Translations under genes and position numbers: made by a program
Assembly (NCBI GenBank): GCA_963970005.1
Contig: CAXAMN010005269.1
Coordinates: forward strand, 186,001 to 250,000
Origin: Durusdinium trenchii
Lineage: Eukaryota > Sar > Dinophyceae > Suessiales > Symbiodiniaceae
Reading direction: 5' to 3'
DNA length: 64,000 nt
Notes under the pieces: model-generated
Databases searched by the model: none
What the model was told of the DNA's origin: nothing
Seen by the model: only the letters and a program-made list of their open reading frames with translations
Part shown: positions 37,801 through 49,800 of the stretch, piece by piece
Position numbering within the stretch: the first letter of the stretch is position 1
Layout: each line of letters begins with the position of its first letter

Positions 37801-40800
37801 TTTTTTGTATTTGTTTGATAGGGTTTGAATAAGGAAACCTAAAGCTTTTGGCTAGCCAATGATTTTGGCAATCTGATGGGCAAAGATCTAGAATCTAAAA
37901 TAAAGATACCACAAAAGAAAAAGAAAGAAGAAGATAGGAGAACTTACAAGCAAAAGGGAAAGCACAAGGTAAGGACCAATTAGAAGTAGTATTGCAAATT
38001 CCTAGCAGGCCAAAAAGCATAATATTATTGACACATGTTTACAATTGAGAAGCAAAATGTTTATCCATTTTTGGGTCTGGATTTTGGCGCAGTTCAAAGT
38101 AGTATTGCAAAATCCTGGCAGGCCAAAAAGCATATTATTATTGACACATGGTTCATTGTTGGGAGGTGAACATTACTTTTTTTGCCCGAATGGCGCACGT
38201 GTGCTCGCAGATGCGTGCGCGTGGTGTCAGATGTGCGCTCTCATGTGTGCGCTCTAAATTCTTGTCGTCGTGCTCTCATGTCTTTTTATATGTTTGTGAT
38301 TTTTTCGGGGGCTTCTCGCCAGGATAACTTGTTTCAGGTCTTTGCTGGTGACGTACTTGTGGTGAATAGTGAAGAAAGCAGATGTTGCAGTGCATAAGCG
38401 AGAAGTTGTTGGGATGGGAAAATGGTTGGTCAGAATCTTCAAGTTTTTTGTTGGCTTTGTGTTTCGATAGCGCACGGTGAAGCAGGCCCAGTCTCTGTGT
38501 CTTCCTCTTTGGAGGGAAGAAAAGTACTTTCGGAGGATCAGGATGGATCTGCTGAGACGATTTGGGGGATTATTCTGTGAGGTCTGAAAAAGTTTCTGGT
38601 TTTCCTATGCTACCATATGTATTGTCCTTTATTCACTGGAGGTATCCCAACAATCCCCAACACATCCTCATTTCGCGATGCATTTCTACCAAGGGCACCT
38701 ATGAAACCTATGCAGAGGCGACAAGGGCGTTTTGCAAGTTTGGTGGGATGAAACCAGGATGGCATGACCTGTCCTGAACGGGTTCACAACACTCCCCAGA
38801 CCTACAGATATTATAAAAAGATGTGCTTCATTTGCATGGTACAGTTGTGGCATGTTTGTAAGAGTTGCAACTTGGATGCAAACAGGTTAGCCAGGACCAG
38901 CAATGTGCAACTGGACCTGCACACGAGTCTAGTCGGCGGCTGATGGATCACCATCACCTGATCCCACAGACTTGATCCTGCTCGCCAGGCGCATGGAACA
39001 GTAGACACCCCGGGGCAATGTACTGGCCAGTGGCCCATGGGCTTCGCCTACAAGGCGAGCAGATGTGAGCAGACAGAGAGTGGGGAGTGCGCCACATCTG
39101 AATGTCGTACATCCCTGATCATTCCCCTAGTGTAGTGGCTGGTTCAGTCGTGATTGTTTTGCCTCCATCGGTCCCAGCTGCAGTATAGACTCGACTAAAT
39201 ACCCTGAGCCTGCAGGACGATGACAATTGCGATTTGGTGAATGGTACCTACCACTGCTGGAGGCGCCACTGCTACGACCTCCAGATATGTCCAGACGACA
39301 CGGAGAGCTAGGGCGGCCTAGGGTTTTGCTGCCGAATCTTATCTTCCCATGAAGTGCCAAGTTATACATGATGCATCATGAAGTTTCCATTGCTCAACGG
39401 AAATCATCAGCAGTTTATTTTCCCAATTGTCCCAGGTCTTTGGGACATAGCCGCGTTGACTCCCACGAGCATTCGTTGACTCCCAGTCTTGCAGAGGGTG
39501 AGTCTTTGGGTTCTACCTGAGATTTCGGCTACCCCCAGGGCTGATTCCGTGAAGGTTTTTGTTGGCCCTCGCCCTCGGCCCGAGTGGGTCTGAGTGGCTT
39601 CTATGCAGCATCGCTCAGGTGTGCGCAACCGCGCTACGCCTTTGACGTGCGCTTTGCAGTCTCCTTCTTCATGCTGTTGTGGAACAATGCCTGGCACTCA
39701 ATCATTGACATCGGACGGAGGCGTCGTGATGGCTGGAAACGTGGCATGTGCTTTTCAATCCTTTGGGGCCACGTTCTTCAAAAAAGGGGAACTCAAGCAC
39801 ATGAAGCAGATGTGCCGGGATGTCTGCTTGACTGCTTGACCCATCAATGAAGCACCTTGAAGCACCAAGCTAGCTTGGTAACTTTCGCAAGCTTCGGGGA
39901 CCGTGGGAGGTGACATCCTTGACCATCTGAGGCCTTTAACATCGCTTGTGGGCAGTTCATCGTGGCTGGCGCTGTTCTTTGGACACTGCGGAGGGGACTG
40001 GGGAGCTGTTTTGGAGCCAATACCGCTGGGGATGCAGCAGTTTACTGCCACAAACAGCGGGACAGCTGCGGGCTTCTCTCTTGTCTCAGGAAGAAGATGG
40101 AAGAAGTATTCAATACGGATCAGTTTCCAGCAACTGAGGCAGCCGCCTGGTTCTTCACTCCAAACTCGGAGAAGGGGAAGAAAGGAGTGAAATGGCATGA
40201 CCAATGCATGACCAGAGACCTCCGATTGGCTAGGACTTTGAACTATTTAGTAAAGTTTGCTACGCACATTCAGCCCACTCTCCAGTTGTGCAGCTGTGTG
40301 ATATCAATGATGTCCATGATAATAGTGTCCATGATGTCTTGATGCAGATCTGGCTGCCAGGAGTTGTGCGACAGTCCTTGTTCTGGGCCTTCAGGTACCA
40401 TTTTGGTTCCTTGGCCTTTGGCTCCTTCATCATTGCGGTGGTGGAATTCATCAGGTATACTTTGCCCCTGGGCGAAACAAAGGTGCTGGGAGAAGGGATT
40501 TGCCTCAGACTTATTTTGCGGCGGATGAGCGTCAGCAAAACGCAATTACAAGCCAAATAACCAACTATAGAGAAGGCAAGTTGGTTTCCAACCTCTTCTT
40601 TCACCCTCACAAGCCTCAGAGGCTTCGCCGTTCTTTTGCGCTGAGGCTCTATTTGCAGAAGCAAGCAGAGGCACAGAAGAACCGGGCCACTGGGCAACCC
40701 ACTGCCGTCGAAACAACGGAGCTGACTGAGATGGATACCTGAACTCAAGCTGACTTGGCAACGAGTAGGTGAACTCAAGCTATCGCTACTAGGGCTGTGA

Positions 40801-43800
40801 AGCCCCTGGATACACACCGCTGGACCCGATCCGGACCCGCCGAACCGCCAGACGGTCCGAGACCATGGACATCGACCCCTGGGCATTGGCGGGGGAAGAA
40901 CCGACCGTGTTCCGCGGATCCATGCTGTATGTCAGCTTCGCAGGGCGAAGCGGTGTGCCCAGCGAAGCCAGCGAAGCCAAGGTGATGGTGTGCATTTTGA
41001 GAATCACCCGCTGCTGCCTGTGGTGCTTGGAGAAGTTCATCAAGTTCATCAACAAGTCACCTGGCCCACATAGACCCGTTGGTGACGTTTCACGCCGTGT
41101 CTCCGGTGTGTTTCTTCTCTACCTGGTTCGGGTTCTCGGCATGTCGCGGTTGAAAGAGTCCGGGCCCCAGAGAAGATTGCCTATGGATGCCTATGGTAAG
41201 AACCCTGCTCGCATGCCTTTTTGAATACTGGATACTATTGGACCTGGATCTATGGGGACCACATGGACGCTGGTCGTGGTGGCAAACTATTGGTGTACTT
41301 TGATGATTTTGATTTGGGAGTGACCTAGAGTCTAGAGTAACTATAAATGAAACTACTCCCAGATCTGAAATCTATAACCAAGTTTTTTGATAATGTGAAA
41401 CTGAGCATTTGGCCACGCTTTGCGCAGAATCCGTTTCTATCTTGACTTGACAACAGGTTTGACAGTGTCAGTCAGTGCATGATATTTTTCCCAATTCTGT
41501 TGTTTTGTTCCCTAATTGCTTGATTGCTTCACTCCGCTTGCCAGTTGTGAGATCTTTGCATTGTGCCAGTTGTGAGACTAGTTGTGAGATCTGAATTCAG
41601 TTTGATTGGCCCGTGTTGGTAACGTTTCACCAAAAAGCGCCGGCACAGACAAACCCACAAACGCTTGGAAGCAACATGATACGCCACATAAAACAAACTA
41701 CTCCAAGTGTTTCCAAGCGCTTCAGGCGTGCAACAGCCCTCGTTTTTCCCCGCTGTGGCGAGCATTATTGCGACCCTGATTTTCGAGACCTGCGCCTAAC
41801 TAAAGTAAGACAAGACTCTTGGATTGCCTTGCAGCACGAAGTTGCAACTTTGGCATTGCTTGATTCAATAGCTTGGCCTTGGCTCGAAGGGTCAGTTCCG
41901 GCATCTTCATTGTTGCCATGGCGGGAGAAGACCTTGAGAATCTGACCTTCCTGCGCGAGGAAGGTCTCATGGGTGGCGCCCGTTCTCTCGAGCTACTACC
42001 TCATGGCGCAGCAGCTTGCTCGAGGTTTCCTATTTTGGTCTTGGGGATTGGCGTGTGCCTGACTGCAGTGGCCGGAGTTCTCAGGAACGGCTATGTCAGA
42101 GCTGTCAATGACATCACCGCAACGCAACAGAAGATTGAACATGCTTGTGACGGCAAAGGCTGTTTTGGTGAAGGTCAGGGATCGAAGTTGACCTTCAATG
42201 GCATGTGCGTAGGCGTTGACCCGAACCACGTCCGCAACGGTGCGGTTGTGCAGCTCCGGCCTTGCAATGAGCACGGCAATCACATCAAGTGGCACTTTAC
42301 GGGACTCCATGGCCAAGAAGGAAAGTTGCACATCAAAGCAAACCGGAGCCTATGCCTTGATGTGAAAGGTCACCTCTTTCACCCGCAAACACCGCTGCAA
42401 CTCTGGAAGTGTGAAGATTGGAACCAGGATCAGCTCCTTCAAATCTCTACCGCCCCTGGAGATCGCTACCGTTTGGGCTGGAGTCGCCATCCCAATTACT
42501 TTGTCGATGTCAAGGACGGGAACAATGCTTCATGGACTCTGGTTCAGATTTGGACCTATGGAAAGCACCAGCTTTTCTACGACTCCTGAGGTTCACAAGC
42601 TCAGAGACAGGACGGTCATTGACAAGCTTCGCATCAGCTGTGAGCTGCGAATTCATTGCAGGATGCAGATATTGATTCAGACATATTCAGTGAACTGGTA
42701 CACGGAATTGAGCACCGCTTGATTCGGTTTGTTTAAGCAGACTGACTGCTTCGCCAAAGGTGACAGCCACGTATATAGGTACCCTTTTCGGAGTATCGCA
42801 GCTACTCGGACACAATGCTCAAAACCGACAAAGGCGTGAAGACGTGAGCACCCAAAATCGTCAGTTTATTGTCAAAGACGTGAAGCATCTCATGAAAAGA
42901 GGCGCAAGTTACCACAAGTTGTTGTTCGAATTTGGACGAATTTGGACGAGAAACAGAAGACATATCACTGAAAGGGTGTGGACGAGAGGACCCCCACAAA
43001 AAGATGATGCAATTGCGGCACCAACGAAATAGAGGCAAGGTCATAGCTCGTGTGGTTTCAACAAACATCAATCAATTTCACAGCTGCGTCAAGCAGAGCA
43101 TGAAACCGAGCTATTTTTTCTACGCTTTGTGCATAGGCTCTGTCGACATGGCTTGGTGAGGCGAAGAACATGAAAGCGCCTCCAGGTGAACCGAGAAGAA
43201 AACATGTGAATGTGTCCAAAAAGGTGCTGTCCGCAAATGCTTTGATGCATGACCAGATCGAAGATAAGCACATCAAACAGGTGACTGACAGGTGTCAGTC
43301 TGTGCATGAATTCATTGTTTCAAAGCCACGGATTTCAGAATCAGCATGTTTGAGTTTGGGGTTCGGAACATCTTGGAACAGTCAGCTATGGAGACAGTCA
43401 GCTATGGAGAGAAACGAAGCATACACGCAATATCCAACACAAAATCATAGTCCATCATTCCATATCATTCCTTTGTTTTGTTTTTCCCAATCGCTGGATT
43501 GCTTCACTCCTGTTGGGCCTTGTTATTGATATTTGCTACCTCACCTCCCCCTCAGGATAAATCCCACATGAACCAGTGGTTAAAAAAGTCCCGTCGTGTG
43601 AAGCTTCTGCAAATTGAACCTTTGTGGCGCACACCTTGTGGTCGTGTAAACGTCCCGTGGTGTAAAGTTCTTCTTGTGTAAACCATTTGTTGTGGTGTTA
43701 GACTGTAGGCCTCTTAACCTCTTCTGTGCTTTCCCTTTGGAAGCCTTGGACCTTTCGTCCATTTGGCGCCCCTCAAGTCTTTTGGAGCCAGCCTGGGCCA

Positions 43801-46800
43801 GTGCAAACATGCACTAAAGTTAAGGGATTTGTTTTGGCAAGCATTGGTAGACCAAGACATGCCTCACCTGGACATTCCAGTGGCTTCAAGTTCATGGATC
43901 TCTTGTCACAATTTGCAGTGTCCGCGATATCGGACTGCAGAGCAGTCTTACTTGCTTGAACAGCTTCACAAGAGAACCCCTCCCCGGCCCTACCTTCGTC
44001 AACAGGATTCAGCCTGGACCTAGTTGGGCTTGGCACAAGTGGAAAGAAGAAAAACAACTAATAGTCGAAGTCTTCCACCATGTTTCATGCCCACTGCCCA
44101 GCATCCACAGCCCATGACTTCAGATGTCTATGTCACCAACGTAGATCCGTCTCTACGCGTCCAGGAACGCCTACATTCAGATCGCCCTCACCGGAGCGAA
44201 CTTCTGCACTGCGGCCAAGAAGGCCAGTTGAGCAAACAGATGTGGGAGAAGCAATTGAGAAAACTAGATGTACATCACAATGACAATAGTGCATATAGAT
44301 GTTCATAGTTCATCTATTTCATGGGCATTGGTGACCTCTCAATATGTCCATTATAGCCCAGTGGCGCTCGCAGAAACAGGGCATTTGTGGGTGTGAAGTG
44401 CACGCTGTGCACTGTGTTTGAGACATGTTTTTACCTGACTCCCACCGCAGGGTGGGCTCATGCTGCCAAAAGCTGGCTCGGTCCGTCGCGCGTTCGCGCG
44501 CGCTTGCTGTTCGTCGAGGGCGATCGCGTTTCTTGCTTTCGCTGTTCTCGCACTCACTTTGTGGACTTCGTGTACCACTAGTGTCTTCGCATTGGTAGCG
44601 GAGCCTCCCCGCCAGGGAGGCTCCAGCTGCGCACTTCGCACCGCCGAGCAGATCGCCCGGGATAAGCCCTTTGTCACCAACCCCTTGCCGAGACCTTCAC
44701 ACTCCTGCTTGCTGAGTTCTTTGTTGGAGACCCTACGGGGTGGAGTGGTCTGGCCGGACTTTGGCTCCCTTTGGATGTCTGGTCAACGGCACCGGCAACA
44801 GCATCAAAGAAAGACATCGGCACCCGCGACTGGCTCCATGGCGACATCCTCCAGTGCCAAGGAGGATTCTACGTTTGCAGACATCCGGGACTCATTTGTT
44901 CCTCTGTTCAGCGGGCAGCCATCAGACTATCGCGAATGGAGGCAGCGGATCCAGCTTTACCATCGCAAGATGGTCTTGAGCAAACGCTCAGCCGAGAGCG
45001 TGATCAATGTTGTCTCTTCCTTCAAGGGCGTGGTCTGGCGCCTGTTCGAGGATTGGCCCTTGGAACGCCTGGAGAAGGACGGAGCTTTTGAGGAAGTCCT
45101 CAAGGTCCTCGACGGCAACTTCTCCTATGACGAGAGGGTTCAACTCCCGAACGACTTCGAAGGTTACTTCAACCTGCTGCAGAGGGCACCGGGTCAAACC
45201 TTGCTGACCTACGTCAATGACCACGAGGAGGCATATCGTCGACTCCTCCAGCACAAGGTGACCCTGCCAGAATCTGTCCAAGGATGGCATCTGCTGAGGC
45301 GAGCTTCGTTGACTCGCGAGCAACGCCAGTTGGTGACGCTCAAAGCCCCTTCCCTGGAAAAGACCTCCGTCATTGAGGCTTTCTACCTGATCATGGGCCA
45401 AGATTACAAAGGAGGTGGATGGAACCATGATCGCAACAAGAAGTTTGGGAAGTGGGGCTCCAACAAGGCGTTTGCCGCTCAGGATGATTGGGAGGATGCT
45501 GACGATTGGGGTGATGAAGCTGGTTACTATGAAGATGATAACTACCCCGAAGAGGCCTATGAGGAGGAGAACTATGACTTCGACTATGATGCTGGCTACT
45601 ATGGTGATGAACCGTGGCCTGACTCCTCCGAGACCGGACTAGATCCTGAACAGATGGCCGAAGAATTCGACACAGCGTTCGCCTCCTACACTGACGCCCG
45701 ACGTCGCTTCAACGAGCTCAAGATGGCTCGTGGGTACCTCCCTGTGGTTGCGCTCACCGACAACCAGACCCTTGCAGCTGGTAGCGGCTCTCCATCATCC
45801 AGTCCAACATCACGAAAGGGCAAGGGCAAGGGAGGAGGAAAGACCAAAGGAAAGGGCAAAAGCAACACCATTCGCTACCCGCCTTCCAGCGGTGGCAAGA
45901 GCGATCCAAAAGGCAGGGCAAAGGCCAACATGACCTGTTTGAGATGTGGCCAACAAGGCCATTGGGCCGCGAACTGTCCTCAAGGCTCAGCTGCATCCAA
46001 GTCCACTGGCCAGAAACGACCGGCTCCTACTGAAGGTATGGCACACCTCATCGACAACGAGATCACCATGATCATCTTCGAGGATCACTTGGGCCATGAA
46101 AGACCGGCTACACCACCTCCGAGCAGAAGTTGGTCACTGGCAACCTTCTCAAGCTGCGGACTTCGGTGAAGCAGGATGCAATTCGAACTGTTCAGAAACT
46201 GCATCGCAATCTTGGTCATCCTGCACCCAAAGAGCTTGAAGAGCTACTTGCTGCTCGTGGTGCCAGTGATCAGGTCCTTGAAGCAGCGAGAACCTATGTT
46301 TGTGTCGCCTGCGCCAAGTACAAGAAGCCTGCTGATGCTGCACCTGCTGCGATGCCGACAACAGCGACCTTCAACCAGACCGTGCAGGCTGATGATGTCT
46401 TTTGGTTACGCCGGGGCGCGACCAAGTTCCCGATCGTGAGCATGGTTGACGTTGCAACTCGCTTCACTGTGGCCATGCTGCTGCGCAACGAACAGTCGGA
46501 GGAATTGGTGAAAGCCTTTCAACGTGGCTGGCTTGCTATGTTTGGACCTCCACAGCACCTCATCACCGACGAAGGACGAGGGTGGCTCAGTCGTGAATTT
46601 GAAGAGTGGACAGCAGGTCACGACATCTTCCATGAAGTCGCCCCTGGTGAGGCCTACGAAAGGCTGTCCATCGTGGAGAGACGCCATGCAGTTCTTCGCA
46701 AGGCTCTCGAGGTCTACTGCGACGAGTACAAGCACTTCAATGCTGCTGGCATCAAAGAGGCATTGGTCTATGTGGTTCCTCAGTTGAATGCAGTCACCTC

Positions 46801-49800
46801 TGTGTCTGGCTTCTCACCTAGCCAGTGGGTCTTGGGCTATCAGCCTCAACTGTCAGGCAGCCTGCTAACAGAGCGTTTGAACCCTGCGCAGTTTGGTGGC
46901 CACGAGGACTTTGAGATCAACCTGGCCCGTCACTCTACAGCTCAAAAGGCTATGATCGAGGCAGATGCTGACCGCCGTCTTCGCAGGGCGCTTGGAGCAA
47001 AGTACCGTGGCCTGAACGCTGAGTACAGCCTGGGCCAGAAGGTTTGGTTTTGGCGAGATGCTCGACAACCTGATCTTGTGAAGATTCGTTGGCTTGGACC
47101 CGCTCAGGTTGTGATGAAAGAGCACAAGGCTGATTCTGAAGGTCAACAGCGCGTCCACGTGTATTGGCTGGCCTACAAGACACAGCTCATTCGATGTGCG
47201 CCTCACCATGTGCGTGCAGACATCAAAAGCATTGGCCATGCCTTGGATGATGCTCAACAAGCCCTGTCCACGGTTCAGCAGCTTCGTTCACGTGGGGTCA
47301 CTCGCTACTATGACCTCCACCGCCTCAACAAGAGGACACTGGCTGAGATCGAATCCGACGATCAACATGATGATCCTGATGGTGATGTGATGGAAGACTC
47401 TGAACACGAGATGGCACCTCCCCGACAGAGACCACGACTGCTACTACCTGATGCACCACGTCCTGATGCACCCGAAGCACCGCCACAGGTAGCAGCAGGG
47501 GAGTACACACCTACATCACCAGCGAACTCAGCAGTGGCACAACTGGCAGAGCAAATGGCAGAACAACAGGCAGCACAAGCAGAACAGAACACAGCAACAA
47601 GCACCGCGGCAGCTGCAGATACAAACAACCCTGGCACTACCGCGACAGATCCTGAGATGTTGCCACGAGTTCCCAGTGAGCTGGACTCAGTTTCTGAGCC
47701 AAGCGAAGAGCCACCGGCTCAATCCGCTCAACCAACACCTCATGCATCACGACCACAGCTTGATCCAGCAACAGCAGCACTTTATGAACCACAACATGAG
47801 GCAGAAACATTTGCACAAAGGCGAACACGCCTCAATCGGCAGGAAACACTAAGCTTTGCACCCTGGCGAACACGACCTGCACATGCAGCAATTGCACCAT
47901 ACAATGCAGAGCACAGCAGTTCAGCACCGACACCACCAGCAACAGATGATCTTGCAGGACAAGCCTTCTACCTCGATGATCTGGACACGAAGATGTTGCC
48001 TACGGGGTGGAGGATGGATGAACACGGGTTCCTGCAGCTCTCCGACAAGGAGACCGATTACTGGGAGATCCGAGCAGGATGCCTCATCCGACACCATCGT
48101 GTCCCCCGACTTCCACTGAGTCAACTTCCCAAAGATTGTCCAGTTGATGCAACGAAGCTCGATACCATCCGGGTGACTCTCATTCACCAGCCTGGAGGGA
48201 AAAGCCGCCTGTTCACTGATGATGGTCTTGAACACTCACCACCGCCTATGGTCAATGGCACCTGGACAGGGGCCACCATCTATCAGCTGAACGGCGACAC
48301 CAGAAAGGAGCTTGCCATGTACGCTGGACCTCATCACCACCATGTGAGTGCCAAGCAGCAAGGAAAAGATCAAAAGCTGGCACGACAAAAGAAGTTCAAG
48401 AAGGAGAAGGGTGGTGTCAATGAGCGACTGCTTGGCCCCCATGAGCGTGCCATGTTCAAAGAAGCTAAAGTGAAAGAGCTCAAGAGCTTCTTCGACCACC
48501 ACGTATGGGTCTTTGAATCAGTTCGTGAAGCGGACCCGGCGCGCACCTTGACGAGCCGCATCCTCTTGAAGTGGTCCAAGAACCCTGACGGGTCACCAAG
48601 GGCTAAGGCCCGGCTCATCGTGCGTGGCTTTGCTGATCCTGACGCTTTGGCAGGTAGCATTGAGACATCATCTCCAACAACCACACGGCTTTCCAGGTCC
48701 ATGCTGCTTTCGCTCTCGGCGACGATGAACTGGAACATGTGGACTGCCGACGTCAGCACGGCCTTCCTTCAGGGTCGCAGCCAGGATCGCAAGCTATGGG
48801 TCAAGCTTCCTTCTGAAGCACTGGCATTGCTTGGAGCTGACGAGGACACCCGCATGCTGCTGTTGAAGCCATGCTATGGCCAAATCGATGCACCACGTGG
48901 CTGGTATCTCGAGGTCGTTGAACGTCTGACCAAGATGGGCCTCCGACAGCATGCATTGGATCCTTGTGCCTTCCTGGTCTATGAGTTGGATGACCCCAAC
49001 TATGACGCCAGTGACCCAGGGCATGAAATGGTGAACAGCTTCGGTGATCACCGCATGGTTGGAATGATCATCATGCATGTAGATGATCTTCTTGGAACTG
49101 GATGCCCACACAGCCCTCGCTACCAGGCAGTCGTTGAGATGCTCAAGAACAACTTCAGCTTCCGTGAATGGAAGGAAGAGCAAGCTGTCCTGGAGTACTG
49201 TGGCTGTGAGTTGGAGAAGACCAACAGCGGTGGCCGTAAGCTTCATCAAACCAAGTACATGGAGAAGGTGAAGCCCATCAACTATGACAAGAAGCGCTCA
49301 ACGACCGACAGCCTGCATGAGCGCGAGGTCACCCAGCTGCGTGGCCTACTGGGTTCACTACAGTGGCCGGCAGTGCAGACTTCACCGCACCTGCAGTGCA
49401 GCACCTCCCTGATGGCTGCACATGTAAACCATGGCACTGTAAGCACTCTGGCTGAGTGCAATCGCTTGCTCAAGTTTGCCAAGGACAACAAGGACATCGG
49501 CCTGACCTACAACCACTTGGGTCCACTGAGCAAACTGCGCCTACTTTGCTTCTTTGATGCTGGTTTCTCCACCCGGGCTGATGGTTCCTCGCAAGGAGGC
49601 TACATCATGATGTTGGTGAATGAGGACCTGATGCATTCAGATGAGGAGGGTGAGTACCACATCATCGACTGGCGCTCGTTCCGCACGCCGCGGATTGCTC
49701 GCTCATCCCTCGGGGCTGAGGCTCAATCGGGTGGACAGGCAAGCGATGCAGTTGATTTCGCATGCCGCTACTGGCATCATTTGCTGGAGCCTGCTATGTG

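Noticed and set aside
40260..40886. 208-codon minus-strand open frame.
   Set aside because: It is antisense to gene 2 exons 19 and 20 and shows no family motif.
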